Part shown: positions 26,094 to 35,460 of the stretch, piece by piece
How the letters are laid out: every line of letters begins with the position of its first letter
Position numbering within the stretch: the stretch's first letter is position 1
Origin: Jatrophihabitans sp.
Lineage (GTDB): Bacteria > Actinomycetota > Actinomycetes > Mycobacteriales > Jatrophihabitantaceae
Direction of reading: 5' to 3'
NCBI GenBank assembly: GCA_036389035.1
Contig: DASVQQ010000032.1
Coordinates: forward strand, 1 to 64,000
DNA length: 64,000 nt
Position numbers and translations under genes: made by a program
Notes under the pieces: model-generated
The model's input: only the letters and a program-made list of their open reading frames with translations
Databases searched by the model: none
Told to the model about the DNA's origin: nothing

Positions 26094-28001
26094 TCAACCA
26101 GCGGTGATCACGACCGCTTCCAGCTGGTCCGAGCGCTCGATGCGTCCCATGTACTGCAAGGACACCTCGTGGCTGTCGATGTGCGCCTCCAGGCCCAGCA
26201 GCCAGGAGAACTCGAACATCGTCGGCGACGGGCGCGGCGGCTCCACCGGTGGCTCGGCTCGCAGTGCCGCCACCAGCGCGGGCACGTCGAGGTCGAAGGG
26301 CTCGATCCTGCGGTAGACCGGCGTCCCGTTCTGATCGTGGACATCACCGAGATCGACCTGGGACTCGATCAGCGGCAGGGTCATCATGTCGAACCGGAAC
26401 ACCTCATCGACCAGCTCGCGGTGCTCGTGCCGCACCAGCGGGCGAATCTCCTCGGCCCACCACTGCAGCAGCAGCTCCCGCAGCCGCGGGTCCAGGAACA
26501 ACGCGTGGATGGCGATGCTGACAGCGGACGGTTCGAGGATGGTGGTCGGGGACTTCAGCGGGGTCGCCGCCGGATCGGGGCACTTGTCGAACCAGCGGGC
26601 CAGTGAGAACAGGACCTGGGACTGGGTGAGCCCGGCGTAGTTCAGCAGCGGGCGCCAGATGTGCCTGAAGTACGAGTTCTCCGCGCACGCCCGTGCCCAC
26701 AGCAGGAAGCCCTGCATGGCGATGTTCTCTTCGAAGGTCATCGTGTTCGAGGCGAGCACGTACTCGAAGTCGTCGGACTGCCCGCGGGTGGTGACCAGCC
26801 CCAGCTCCTGCCGCTTGTCCGAGTACTCGGTGTTGGGCAGCACCATGAGCGGGTAGGCCGCGATCCGGGGCACGTGCAGCGACAGCTCGTCATAGCCGTG
26901 CAGAAAGGATTCCGTCGTCTCGCCCGGGGAGCCCCAGAGAATCTCGGCGTAGGAGTCGAGCCCCTCGGCCTCCAGCCAGTGCGCGAGCGCCTTCCAGTCG
27001 TTCAACTTCATGTTTCGGCGGTTCATGCCCTTGAGCGCCGCGTCGTCCAGGGTCTGCAGGGCGATCGTGAAGGATGTGTGCAGCCCCGCGGCCTTCATCT
27101 TCTGAACGATGCGATAGAACGTGTCGGACTTGTTCTTCGTCCAGGACGTCTCGATCGATCGCGGGTACCCGGTGCGCTCGCGCAGCTTGATGACGTCTTC
27201 GAGAAATTGCTCGTCAGCGGCCTGCATTCCGAAGTTCGAATCGCACAGGATGACGCTGCCCACCTTGTAATGCGCGAAAATCTCCATTTCGGCCATCAAC
27301 CGCTCGCGCGGGAAGTTTCGAAATTTCTGCCCTATGGCGCCACCCCAGTAGCAGAAAGAGCAGTGATAGGGGCAGCCGCGATTCGTTTCTATGATCGCCA
27401 CGTCGTAACGAAAGTCCCCGGCCTCATCGGTCATCGGAATAGCGCCGGTGAGAAAGGGTGAGACAATCGTCGACAGGTCGAGGACCCCCGGCCGGCTCTT
27501 TGTAGTCACCGCGGTGCCGTCGTCCTGCCGGAAGGAGATCCCCGCGATAGCGTGGCCCCCAGGGTCAGGAAATTCTCCGGCGAGCCAGGCGTGCAGCAGC
27601 TCGGGCAGCACCAGCTCGCCCTCGCCGTTGACTATGACATCGACCTCGGGACCCAGCCGGAAGACCCGATCTGCCTGGTTGGCGACGTGGGTTCCGCCGA
27701 GCACGACCAGGCCGGCGGGATTGAGCTGCTTGAACGTCTCGGAGAGCACGAGTGCTTCACGGAAGTTCCAACCGAACACCGAAATAGCGAGGACATCTGG
27801 AACGCCGTTGCCGAATACAGCGGCAATAGCGGTGCCAATCGAGGTCATTCCCCGAAAATTGACAATGGTGGTCTCACACGCTTCTTTCAACACCTCGTCA
27901 GCGTCAATGGCTGCCTTCATATAACCGACCGCCAAGGGCATTGATTCAAGAGGCATCGCCCACACGCCCTGTTGAACCAGTGCAACACGCTTACGGGGCA
28001 T
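26094..28001 (-). CDS. KedN5-like cobalamin-dependent radical SAM C-methyltransferase
   Basis: 635 residues from the ATG at 28001 (GGAG upstream). The N-terminus VALVQQGVWAMPLESMPLA, followed by a B12-binding Rossmann-like section (about 10-160, VLAISVFGWNFREAL, VVLGGTHVANQAD), matches the KedN5 group known from enediyne clusters. The radical SAM core starts at about residue 190 with the cluster motif CPYHCSFC (CxxxCxxC). The C-terminal 200 residues are family-specific. KedN5-type enzymes methylate unactivated carbons using methylcobalamin. No polyketide, NRPS or RiPP genes are adjacent, so the substrate is unknown. The 5' portion is less GC-rich than its surroundings, hinting at transfer. 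Confidence 0.8.
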   Translation of the reverse strand: MPRKRVALVQQGVWAMPLESMPLAVGYMKAAIDADEVLKEACETTIVNFRGMTSIGTAIAAVFGNGVPDVLAISVFGWNFREALVLSETFKQLNPAGLVVLGGTHVANQADRVFRLGPEVDVIVNGEGELVLPELLHAWLAGEFPDPGGHAIAGISFRQDDGTAVTTKSRPGVLDLSTIVSPFLTGAIPMTDEAGDFRYDVAIIETNRGCPYHCSFCYWGGAIGQKFRNFPRERLMAEMEIFAHYKVGSVILCDSNFGMQAADEQFLEDVIKLRERTGYPRSIETSWTKNKSDTFYRIVQKMKAAGLHTSFTIALQTLDDAALKGMNRRNMKLNDWKALAHWLEAEGLDSYAEILWGSPGETTESFLHGYDELSLHVPRIAAYPLMVLPNTEYSDKRQELGLVTTRGQSDDFEYVLASNTMTFEENIAMQGFLLWARACAENSYFRHIWRPLLNYAGLTQSQVLFSLARWFDKCPDPAATPLKSPTTILEPSAVSIAIHALFLDPRLRELLLQWWAEEIRPLVRHEHRELVDEVFRFDMMTLPLIESQVDLGDVHDQNGTPVYRRIEPFDLDVPALVAALRAEPPVEPPRPSPTMFEFSWLLGLEAHIDSHEVSLQYMGRIERSDQLEAVVITAG

Positions 28002-28244
28002 GGGTGGGCTCCTGCTTCTATACAGATCCGGGGGTATTTGAGCTGGGGTGATTGCGGTCACAGCGAGGGTTCTCAGGCCACCCTACCTGCTGATATGCGC
28101 TGCCGGAATGGTTAATTCTCGATGACCCGGCCTTCGCAGTCATAGGGTCCCGGCCACCGACATCGACGCGTCGACGGGTGGTGCGAAACGGCGTTGTCGA
28201 CCGCACCGTCGAAGTGCTCTCGCGCTCGGACGCGGAAGGCTTTC

Positions 28245-28784
28245 TCAGCCCACCGAGGTCGCCAGCTCGGCCAGTTCCGGCTGCTCGGCGCTGCCCGTGA
28301 CGATCACCGTCACCTTGCCGAAGGTGTGCCGCAGCAGCCGCCGTCCGGCGGTGGTCTGGTACTGCTGCCAGCTGACCCCGTCGATCGAGGTGGCGCCGTC
28401 GGGGACCAGCGGACCGTACTGCGCGGCCACCGCATCGGGGGCGTCGGCGCTCTGGAGCAGCTCGGCATACCGGCCGGCGGGGCTGACGTAGCCGATCCGG
28501 AAGCTCGCCGACCCAGCCGGATCGCCCGGAACCAGTTCCGTCGAGGTCGGCCGCCAGCGCTCGCCCAGCCCGCTCGGCACCAGCACCGTGAAACCGGCCT
28601 GCTGCCTGGCCGCGGCGATCGCCGGACCGGGGTCGATGACCCGTACCCCGTCGGTGTCCTGGTTGTGCGGCCAGCTGAACACCACCAGCAGAGCGGCGAT
28701 CGCCAGCAGCGGGATCAGCGCTCGCCACAGGTTGCCCGGCGTGCGCAGTCGTTGCCGGTCGGCCGGGTTCAGCGGGCGGGTCAC
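28245..28784 (-). CDS. DUF4245-type membrane-anchored protein
   Basis: 179 residues from the GTG at 28784; an upstream in-frame ATG at 28916 would add 44 residues and the choice is uncertain because GGAGG lies too close to the GTG. After a short polar start (LNPADRQRLRTPGNLWRAL) a single hydrophobic helix (IPLLAIAALLVVFSW) anchors an extracytoplasmic domain with VLVPSGLGERWRPTSTEL and YVSPAGRYAELLQSA, the pattern of DUF4245. These proteins are found upstream of glpX in many actinomycetes, and here too glpX is divergent just upstream. No function is known. Confidence 0.82.
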   Translation of the reverse strand: MTRPLNPADRQRLRTPGNLWRALIPLLAIAALLVVFSWPHNQDTDGVRVIDPGPAIAAARQQAGFTVLVPSGLGERWRPTSTELVPGDPAGSASFRIGYVSPAGRYAELLQSADAPDAVAAQYGPLVPDGATSIDGVSWQQYQTTAGRRLLRHTFGKVTVIVTGSAEQPELAELATSVG

Positions 28785-28984
28785 CCCTCCATGGTCACCG
28801 GTGCGCGGATCAGTGCGGTAACCGGGTGGCCCATCACCCCGGCCGGGCAGGGTGAGCCCGTTGCGCCAGGCAGCGGCCGGACCGCGCCGAACCCGCCGCC
28901 TCGGGTGAGCCGGCATCGAGGGCGAGGCTAAGGTCTGCTCATTGAGCCCACCGCTGCCGCGGCCGTCGAGAAAGGCCAGTGAGC

Positions 28985-30061
28985 ATGACTGACCCCGCAC
29001 CGTCCGAGCTCGCACCGCCGGAGGTCAGGCCCGACTCGGCCGGACTGGTACCCCCGGAACTGGCCGTCAGCCGCCAGGCGCCGGACCGCAACCTCGCGCT
29101 GGAGCTGGTGCGGGTCACCGAGGCCGCCGCGATGGCCGCGGCCCGCTGGGTCGGCCGCGGCGACAAGAACGGCGGGGACGGCGCGGCCGTCGACGCGATG
29201 CGCACCTTGATCGGCACCGTCTCGATGGACGGCGTGGTCGTCATCGGCGAGGGCGAGAAGGACCATGCCCCGATGCTCTACAACGGTGAGCGGGTAGGCG
29301 ATGGCACCGGTCCGGAGTGCGACGTGGCGGTCGACCCGATCGACGGAACCACCCTGATGGCCAAGGGGATGCCCAACGCCATCGCGGTGATCGCGGTCGC
29401 CGAGCGCGGCTCGATGTTCGACCCGTCCGCGGTGTTCTACATGGAGAAGATCGCCACCGGGCCCGAAGCCGCTGACGTCATCGACATCACCGCGCCGGTG
29501 AAGGAGAACATCGCGCGGGTCGCCAAGGCCAAGGGCGGCAAGCCCGAGGACGTCACGGTGGTGATCCTGGACCGACCCCGGCATGCCGAGCTGGTGGCGG
29601 CCGTCCGGGCCGCCGGCGCGAGGATCAAGTTCATCACCGACGGCGACGTGGCCGGCGCCATCATGGCTGCCCGGGCCGGTACCGGCGTGGACCTGCTGCT
29701 GGGCATCGGCGGCACCCCCGAGGGCATCATCGCGGCCGCCGCGATCAGCTGCATGGGCGGCTCGATCCAGGGCCGGCTCTGGCCGCAGAGCCCGGAGGAG
29801 CGCGAGAAGGCCCAGGACGCCGGGCACGACCTGTCCCGGGTGCTCACGACCAGGGACCTGGTCGCCGGCGAGGACGTCTTCTTCTGCGCCACCGGCATCA
29901 CCGACGGCGAGCTGGTGCCCGGGGTGCGTTATGACCACGGCGCGGTGGCCACCTCCTCGATCGTGATGCGCTCCAAGTCAGGCACGATCCGGGTGGTGGA
30001 CTCGCTGCACCAGCTGTCCAAACTGCGCGCGTACGCCTCGGTCGACTTCGACCGTAACTAG
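28985..30061 (+). CDS. glpX: Class II fructose-1,6-bisphosphatase
   Basis: 358 residues from the ATG at 28985; a GTG at 28979 is equally in frame and GAAAGG upstream could serve either. GlpX hydrolyses fructose-1,6-bisphosphate in gluconeogenesis and is the essential FBPase of actinomycetes. Metal and substrate motifs are present: WVGRGDKNGGDGAAVDAM, VVIGEGEKDHAPML, VDPIDGTTLMAKG and LLLGIGGTPEGIIAAA. The first 30 residues are a variable extension. Divergent from the DUF4245 gene. Confidence 0.97.
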   Translation: MTDPAPSELAPPEVRPDSAGLVPPELAVSRQAPDRNLALELVRVTEAAAMAAARWVGRGDKNGGDGAAVDAMRTLIGTVSMDGVVVIGEGEKDHAPMLYNGERVGDGTGPECDVAVDPIDGTTLMAKGMPNAIAVIAVAERGSMFDPSAVFYMEKIATGPEAADVIDITAPVKENIARVAKAKGGKPEDVTVVILDRPRHAELVAAVRAAGARIKFITDGDVAGAIMAARAGTGVDLLLGIGGTPEGIIAAAAISCMGGSIQGRLWPQSPEEREKAQDAGHDLSRVLTTRDLVAGEDVFFCATGITDGELVPGVRYDHGAVATSSIVMRSKSGTIRVVDSLHQLSKLRAYASVDFDRN

Positions 30062-30106
30062 GCTGGCACCGACGTTGCTCGCCCCAGCTCACCGAGAGAA
30101 GGCATC

Positions 30107-30673
30107 ATGCTCTGCGTCACCATGAACGAGATTCCGGGCTGGGAGATCCAGCGAGTCTGCGGCGAGGTGTTCGGGGTGACCGTGCGCTCGCGCAACGCGT
30201 TCTCCCAGATGGGCGCCGGCTTCAAATCCCTGGTGGGGGGTGAGTTGCAGGGCATGACCCGCAACGTGCTGCAGAGCCGCAACGAGGCGATGACCCGGCT
30301 CTTCGCCGAAGCGCAGGCCCGCGGCGGCAACGCCCTGGTCGCGATGCGCTTCGACACCACCGAGCTGGGCAACAACTGGAGCGAGATCTGCGCCTACGCG
30401 ACCGCCGTGGTGGCGGTGCCGGTGACCGAGGCCGCCAAGCAGACCGCCCTGCAGCTCGGCTACGGGCAGCCCGGCGCCAACTCGGGCCAGCCGGGCCAGC
30501 CGGGCCAGCCGGGCCAGGGACATCCTGGTCACCAGCAACCGGCCGATCAGCAGCAGGGCTGGCAGCAGCCACCGCAGCAGCAACAGCCCGGCTGGGAGCA
30601 GCCCGGCGGCCAGCAGAGCTGGGAGAAGCCCGGCGGCCAGCAGAGCTGGGGCCAGCCCCCGGCCGGCCAGTGA
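30107..30673 (+). CDS. YbjQ/heavy-metal-binding-like domain protein with Gln/Pro/Gly-rich tail
   Basis: 188 residues. Residues 1-105 match the YbjQ (DUF74, UPF0145) family, a pentameric beta-barrel fold: IPGWEIQRVCGEVFGVTV, SRNEAMTRLFAEAQARGGNA and CAYATAVVAVPV. The remaining 80 residues are disordered and built from GQPGQP repeats and QQSWEKPGG/QQPGWEQPGG units, a tail not seen in the classic YbjQ. The function of YbjQ is unknown. The gene lies 45 nt after glpX on the same strand with no obvious terminator, so readthrough is likely. Confidence 0.8.
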   Translation: MLCVTMNEIPGWEIQRVCGEVFGVTVRSRNAFSQMGAGFKSLVGGELQGMTRNVLQSRNEAMTRLFAEAQARGGNALVAMRFDTTELGNNWSEICAYATAVVAVPVTEAAKQTALQLGYGQPGANSGQPGQPGQPGQGHPGHQQPADQQQGWQQPPQQQQPGWEQPGGQQSWEKPGGQQSWGQPPAGQ

Positions 30674-30792
30674 CCGCCGAAGAGGGTTAGTCCGGCCACA
30701 GCTGCGAGCTTGCTGTCGGCCGGGCTGGCTAGGCTCTGCGCAAGGAGCCGTCACCGCAGTGACGCCACACCGCAGGGGAGCCATCGCCGACG

Positions 30793-32271
30793 ATGTCCGA
30801 GCAGTCCAGCCCGCAATCGAGCCCGCGGCCCGCGGCCGCCGCCACGACGCACGAGTCGCCGGATTCCCAGGATTCCTACCGGATCGAGAAGGATTCGATG
30901 GGCGAGGTCCGGGTTCCGGCGCAGGCCAGATGGCGTGCCCAGACCCAGCGGGCGGTGCAGAACTTCCCGATCTCAGGACAGCCGATCGAGCGTGAGCTGA
31001 TCGCGGGGCTGGCCTTGATCAAGGGCGCTGGCGCCCGGGTGCGCGCCACCAGGGGCCTGCTCGACCCGGCCAAGGCCGAGGCCATCGCCGCGGCCGCCGC
31101 CGAGGTGGCCCGGGGCGACTGGGACGCCGAGTTCCCCATCGACGTGTTCCAGACCGGCTCCGGCACCTCCTCGAATATGAACGCCAACGAGGTGCTGGCC
31201 TCGCTGGCCTCTGAGAGGTTGAGCGGAGCCGGTCCGGTTTCGGTGCACCCCAACGACGACGTCAACGACCCGCTGTCCTCCAACGACCAGTTCCCGTCCG
31301 CGATCCACGTCGCCGCGACCAAGGGCGTGGTCAGCGACCTGATCCCGGCGCTGGAGCACCTGGCCGGCGCGCTTGAAGCCAAGGCGGCCGAGTTCGCCAC
31401 CGTGGTGAAGTCCGGCCGGACCCATCTGATGGACGCCACCCCGGTCACGCTGGGGCAGGAGTTCGCCGGTTACGCCGCCCAGGTCCGCTACGGCATCGAG
31501 CGTGCGCAGGCGTGCCTGCCGCGGGTCGCCGAGCTGCCGCTGGGCGGCACCGCGGTGGGCACCGGCATCAACGCCCCGGCCGGTTTCGCCGCCGACGTCA
31601 TCGCCCTGATCGCCACCGAGACCGGGCTGCCGCTGACCGAGGCTCGCGACCACTTCGAGGCCCAGGGCGCCCGGGACGGGCTGGTGGAGCTGTCCGGGGC
31701 GCTGCGCACCATCGCGGTCAGCCTGAACAAGGTGAGCAACGACATCCGGTGGATGGGATCGGGCCCCCGGACCGGGCTGACCGAGCTGTTCCTGCCCGAC
31801 CTGCAGCCCGGCTCGTCGATCATGCCCGGCAAGGTCAACCCAGTGCTGTGCGAGGCGGTCTGCCAGGTCGTGGCCCAGGTGATCGGCAACGACGCCGCGG
31901 TTGCCTTCGCGGGCGCGTCGGGCAACTTCGAGCTGAACGTGATGCTGCCGGTGATGGCCCGCAACGTGCTCGAGTCGATCAGGCTGATCGCCAATGTCAG
32001 CGTGGTCTTCGCCGACAAGTGCGTGGCCGGCATCGAGGCCAACGTCGAGCGCTGCCGCGAGTACGCCGAGTCCTCCCCCTCCATCGTCACGCCGCTGAAC
32101 CACTACGTCGGCTACGACGAGGCCGCCAAGATCGCCAAGCAGTCCCTGGCCGAGCGAAAGACCATTCGCCAGGTCGTGATCGAGCGGGGTCACGTCCAGT
32201 CCGGGGCGATCACCGAGGCCAAGCTCGACGAGGTGCTCGACGTGCTGTCGATGACCCGCCCTGCCGGGTAG
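30793..32271 (+). CDS. fumC: Class II fumarate hydratase
   Basis: 492 residues. FumC interconverts fumarate and malate in the TCA cycle. Signatures are GSGTSSNMNANEVLA, SGRTHLMDATPVTLGQE (catalytic His), and the superfamily signature SSIMPGKVNPV with the catalytic serine loop. An N-terminal extension of about 30 residues (Ser/Pro/Ala-rich) precedes YRIEKDSMGEVRVPA, where the conserved protein begins; a later start is not available as a good codon. It is followed 25 nt later by a flavin-type oxidase gene. Confidence 0.96.
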   Translation: MSEQSSPQSSPRPAAAATTHESPDSQDSYRIEKDSMGEVRVPAQARWRAQTQRAVQNFPISGQPIERELIAGLALIKGAGARVRATRGLLDPAKAEAIAAAAAEVARGDWDAEFPIDVFQTGSGTSSNMNANEVLASLASERLSGAGPVSVHPNDDVNDPLSSNDQFPSAIHVAATKGVVSDLIPALEHLAGALEAKAAEFATVVKSGRTHLMDATPVTLGQEFAGYAAQVRYGIERAQACLPRVAELPLGGTAVGTGINAPAGFAADVIALIATETGLPLTEARDHFEAQGARDGLVELSGALRTIAVSLNKVSNDIRWMGSGPRTGLTELFLPDLQPGSSIMPGKVNPVLCEAVCQVVAQVIGNDAAVAFAGASGNFELNVMLPVMARNVLESIRLIANVSVVFADKCVAGIEANVERCREYAESSPSIVTPLNHYVGYDEAAKIAKQSLAERKTIRQVVIERGHVQSGAITEAKLDEVLDVLSMTRPAG

Positions 32272-32296
32272 GGCGTAACGATCAGGCAGGAGCCGT

Positions 32297-32887
32297 ATGC
32301 ACGTCTACGACGGTATCGACAGCACGCTGGCGCAGTGGTTGACGAGCCAGCCGGTCTTCTTCGTGGGCACGGCGCCGCTGGCCTGCGACGGTCACGTCAA
32401 TGTCTCTCCCAAGGGGATGGCCGGCACCTTCGTGGTCTTCGGCCAGTACCGGGTGGGCTATCTCGACTACTACGGCTCGGGCTCGGAGACCATCGCCCAC
32501 CTGCGTGAGAACGGCCGGATCACGCTGATGTTCGCCGCCTTCGACGGCCGGCCCAACATCGTCCGGCTCTACGGCACCGGCCGGATCGTGCTCACCCAGG
32601 ACCCGGAGTTCGAGTCGTTGCGAGCCGCCTTTCCCAAGCAGCGCGTCACCGCCCAGCGCGCCATCGTGATGGTGGAGCTGGACCGGGTCAGTGACTCCTG
32701 CGGGTACGCGGTGCCCCTGATGGACTTCGTCGCCGACCGGACGGTGCTTGACCTGCGCCAGGAGAAGCGGGGCCCGGAGCCCTACCGGCTCTACCCCGAG
32801 ACCAAGAACGCCCAGTCGATCGACGGCCTGCCCGCGCTGGGCGACCTCGTCGAGCGGGCCCGCGAGCCGCAGCCACCGCCGGACTAG
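32297..32887 (+). CDS. Pyridoxamine 5'-phosphate oxidase-like flavoprotein
   Basis: 196 residues. The split-barrel FMN-binding fold is suggested by FFVGTAPLACDGHVNVSPKG near residue 22 and ENGRITLMFAAFDGRPNIVRLYGTG near residue 75, typical of the general stress/PNPOx-like group found next to TCA or stress genes. The C-terminal half has SCGYAVPLMDF. Substrates of this group vary from F420 or FMN to heme; the sequence alone does not choose. Close to fumC (25 nt) and overlapping the phoH stop by 4 nt on the opposite strand. Confidence 0.85.
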   Translation: MHVYDGIDSTLAQWLTSQPVFFVGTAPLACDGHVNVSPKGMAGTFVVFGQYRVGYLDYYGSGSETIAHLRENGRITLMFAAFDGRPNIVRLYGTGRIVLTQDPEFESLRAAFPKQRVTAQRAIVMVELDRVSDSCGYAVPLMDFVADRTVLDLRQEKRGPEPYRLYPETKNAQSIDGLPALGDLVERAREPQPPPD

Positions 32888-34245
32888 AGGCTGACGTCCT
32901 CGAGCAGTTCGGTGACCAGGGCGGCGATCGGCGAGCGCTCGGACCGGGTCAGCGTGACGTGGGCGAACAGCGGGTGCCCGCGCAACGCCTCGATCACCGC
33001 CGCGACCCCGTCGTGCCGGCCGACCCGCAGGTTGTCCCGCTGCGCGACGTCGTGGGTGAGCACCACCCGCGAGCCCTGCCCGATCCGCGACAGCACCGTC
33101 AGCAGCACGTTGCGCTCCAGCGACTGCGCCTCGTCGACGATCACGAACGAGTCGTGCAGGGACCGGCCGCGGATGTGGGTCAGCGGCAGCACCTCGATCA
33201 TGCCGCGGTCCAGCACCTCCTCCAGGACGTCCTTGCTGACCAGCGCGCCCAGGGTGTCGAACACCGCCTGCGCCCACGGCGCCATCTTCTCGTTCTCGCT
33301 GCCGGGTAGGTAGCCCAGCTCCTGGCCGCCGACGGCGTACAGCGGCCGGAACACCACCACCTTCTTGTGCGCCCGCCGCTCCATCACCGCGTCCAGTCCG
33401 GCGCACAGCGCCAGCGCCGACTTTCCGGTGCCGGCCCGCCCACCCAGGGAGACGATGCCGATCTCGGGGTCGAGCAGCAGGTCCAGCGCGATCCGCTGCT
33501 CGGCCGAGCGGCCCCGCAGGCCGAACGCCTCACGGTCACCGCGCACCAGCTTCAGCTGCTTGTCAGCGGTGACCCGGGCCAGCGCCGAGCCACGCGCCGA
33601 GTGCAACACCAGGCCGGTGTGGCAGGGCAGCTCGGCGATCCGCAACAGCTCATCGGCCTCCACCGCCCCCACCCGGTCGGCGGCGTAGAGCGAGTCGATG
33701 ACGGTGGTGGAGACCTCGAGCTCGGCCATTCCGGTCCAGCCCGAGTCGACGCCCGGGTGCACCCGGTACTCATCCGAGGGCAGTCCCACAGCGGCGGCCT
33801 TGACCCGCAGCGGCATGTCCTTGGTGACCAGCACGACGTCGCGACCCTCGGAGGCCAGGTTCAGCGCGACGGCCAGGATTCGGGAGTCGTTGCTCTCCAC
33901 CCGGAACCCGGCGGGCAGCAGGGCCAGGTCGGAGTGGTTCAGTTCGACGTGCAGGGTGCCGCCGTCCTCACCGACGGGCACCGGAGCGTCCAGCCGGCCG
34001 TGCTTGATCCGCAGGTCGTCCAGCGCGCGCAGCGTTTCGCGGGCGAACCAGCCCAGCTCCGGGTGGTGGCGCTTGCCTTCCAGCTCGCCGATCACCACCA
34101 GCGGCAGGACGACCTCGTGCTCACCGAAGCGGGCCAGCGCTCCGGGGTCCGACAACAGCACCGAGGTGTCCAGGACGAAGGTCTTGACCGCTGGCACAGC
34201 CGGCGCATTCGGAACGGTGGCGGTGGTGGCGCGAGCGTGGGTCAC
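32884..34245 (-). CDS. PhoH2-type PIN-PhoH protein (RNA helicase/ribonuclease)
   Basis: 453 residues from the GTG at 34245 with AGGAG 6 nt upstream. The N-terminal PIN domain starts KTFVLDTSVLLSDPGAL and contains further acidic residues (LVVIGELEGKR, DVVLVTKDMPLRVK). The C-terminal PhoH ATPase domain has Walker A GRAGTGKSALAL and Walker B-like VIVDEAQSLERNVLLTVLSR. In mycobacteria, PhoH2 unwinds and cuts RNA as a fused toxin-like module and is coupled with a small upstream PhoAT antitoxin. The upstream 250 bases hold only hairpins and repeats, and no such small gene is obvious. Confidence 0.93.
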   Translation of the reverse strand: MTHARATTATVPNAPAVPAVKTFVLDTSVLLSDPGALARFGEHEVVLPLVVIGELEGKRHHPELGWFARETLRALDDLRIKHGRLDAPVPVGEDGGTLHVELNHSDLALLPAGFRVESNDSRILAVALNLASEGRDVVLVTKDMPLRVKAAAVGLPSDEYRVHPGVDSGWTGMAELEVSTTVIDSLYAADRVGAVEADELLRIAELPCHTGLVLHSARGSALARVTADKQLKLVRGDREAFGLRGRSAEQRIALDLLLDPEIGIVSLGGRAGTGKSALALCAGLDAVMERRAHKKVVVFRPLYAVGGQELGYLPGSENEKMAPWAQAVFDTLGALVSKDVLEEVLDRGMIEVLPLTHIRGRSLHDSFVIVDEAQSLERNVLLTVLSRIGQGSRVVLTHDVAQRDNLRVGRHDGVAAVIEALRGHPLFAHVTLTRSERSPIAALVTELLEDVSL

Positions 34246-34499
34246 ATGGGGCTCCTGGGCGCTGCGGCGTCGTGGCGTACTCGACACCGTGGGCAGGCGT
34301 GGCACCAGCGCCTGCCGCTGACGAGGGTTCCGGTCATCCCCCATGGTACGGGGGTGATGCCGGCCCCCCGCTGGCATTTCACCACCGTCAAGGGACCTCC
34401 CGAGCGCCGGTCCGATGGGCCGAACGCCTGCCGCTGACGCTACGGTCGCCATTCGGCGCGGGCCTCACGCCACGCCGTAGCCGCCCGCCATCCGCGGCC
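34246..34499. other. Intergenic region between phoH2-like and prenyl synthase genes
   Basis: 254 bases. A direct repeat CGCCTGCCGCTGACG occurs twice (about 34312 and 34427), and CCCCC-atggtac-GGGGG forms a short hairpin near 34334-34350. No gene is supported. Confidence 0.4.
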
Positions 34500-35273
34500 T
34501 CAACTGCCGAAGCGCCGCTGCCGTTCGGAGAAGTCGCGCAGCGCACGTAGGAAGTCGGTCTTGCGGAAGTCGGGCCACAGCGCGTCGCAGAAGTAGAACT
34601 CCGAATGCGCCGACTGCCAGAGCAGGAATCCGGACAGCCGCTGCTCCCCCGAGGTCCTGATCACCAGGTCAGGGTCCGGCTGGCCCTTGGTGTAGAGGTG
34701 CTCGGCGATGTGCTCGACGTCGATGATCTCGGCGAGCTCCTCGATGGAGGTGCCGGCCTGCGCCTCGGAGTGCAGCAGCGAACGGACCGCGTCGGCGATC
34801 TCGCGGCGGCCGCCGTAGCCGACCGCCAGGTTGACCATCATGCCGGTCTTGCCGGCCGAGCGTTCGGCTGCCGTCTTGAGAGCCTCAGCGGTGCCGGCGG
34901 GCAGGATGTCCAGGGCGCCCACGACGCTGAGCTGCCAGGGCTGGTCGGCCGCTGCCAGCTCGTCGGCGACGTTGACGATGATGCGCAGCAACGGGCCGAC
35001 CTCGGCCGGATCGCGGTGCAGGTTGTCGGTGGACAGCAGCCAGAGGGTGACGTGCCGGACGCCCGCCTCGGCGCACCAGGCCAGCAGGTTGTCGATGTGA
35101 CTGGCGCCCACCACGTGGCCGGCGTTGTCCCCCAGGCCGGCGGCCCGAGCCCAGCGCCGGTTGCCGTCGAGCATCACCGCCACGTGCCGCGGAACCGGCC
35201 GTCCGGCCAGCGCTTTCAGCAAGCGTCGCTCATAAAGCGAATAGAGGCCGCTGCGGACATTCACGACTTGCAC
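34500..35273 (-). CDS. uppS: Z-isoprenyl diphosphate synthase (UppS family)
   Basis: 257 residues of the cis-prenyltransferase family. The substrate-binding motif HVAVMLDGNRRWAR has the catalytic aspartate; WLLSTDNLHRDPAEV, VNLAVGYGGRREIADAV and DPDLVIRTSGEQRLSGFLLWQS complete the pattern. The short-chain group in actinomycetes makes Z,E-farnesyl diphosphate as the primer for decaprenyl phosphate, while the paralogue makes the long product; the sequence here resembles the short-chain (Rv1086-like) group, but product length cannot be proven. The lipid carrier made in this pathway supports peptidoglycan and arabinogalactan-like polymers. Confidence 0.92.
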   Translation of the reverse strand: MQVVNVRSGLYSLYERRLLKALAGRPVPRHVAVMLDGNRRWARAAGLGDNAGHVVGASHIDNLLAWCAEAGVRHVTLWLLSTDNLHRDPAEVGPLLRIIVNVADELAAADQPWQLSVVGALDILPAGTAEALKTAAERSAGKTGMMVNLAVGYGGRREIADAVRSLLHSEAQAGTSIEELAEIIDVEHIAEHLYTKGQPDPDLVIRTSGEQRLSGFLLWQSAHSEFYFCDALWPDFRKTDFLRALRDFSERQRRFGS

Positions 35274-35427
35274 ATTAGCCCTGTGAATGCGATGCGCGTC
35301 ACCAACGCGCGGGGCGCCTCACGCGGACCTCGGCCCGGCTCGACAGGCTGTTTTCAGGGGCCTGGAGCCCTGTCGATCGGTCCGAAGTCGGCCACTTTCT
35401 GTAACCAAACAATGACTAGATTGCGTC

Positions 35428-35456
35428 TTGTGTGGTCTGGGTGAGATACCCATACT
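35428..35456 (+). promoter_or_regulatory. Promoter-like hexamers upstream of the repeat array
   Basis: TTGTGT (35428-35433) and CATACT (35451-35456) are separated by exactly 17 bases, fitting a vegetative sigma factor promoter with 4 of 6 matches at each box. It points into the repeat array; transcription would begin near 35463. Confidence 0.4.
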
Positions 35457-35460
35457 TAGC

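Noticed and set aside
34246..34499. Small PhoAT-like antitoxin gene upstream of the PhoH2-like gene
   Set aside because: The frame upstream of the GTG start is open but has no RBS-start pair or helical product, and conserved sequence begins at the PIN domain.
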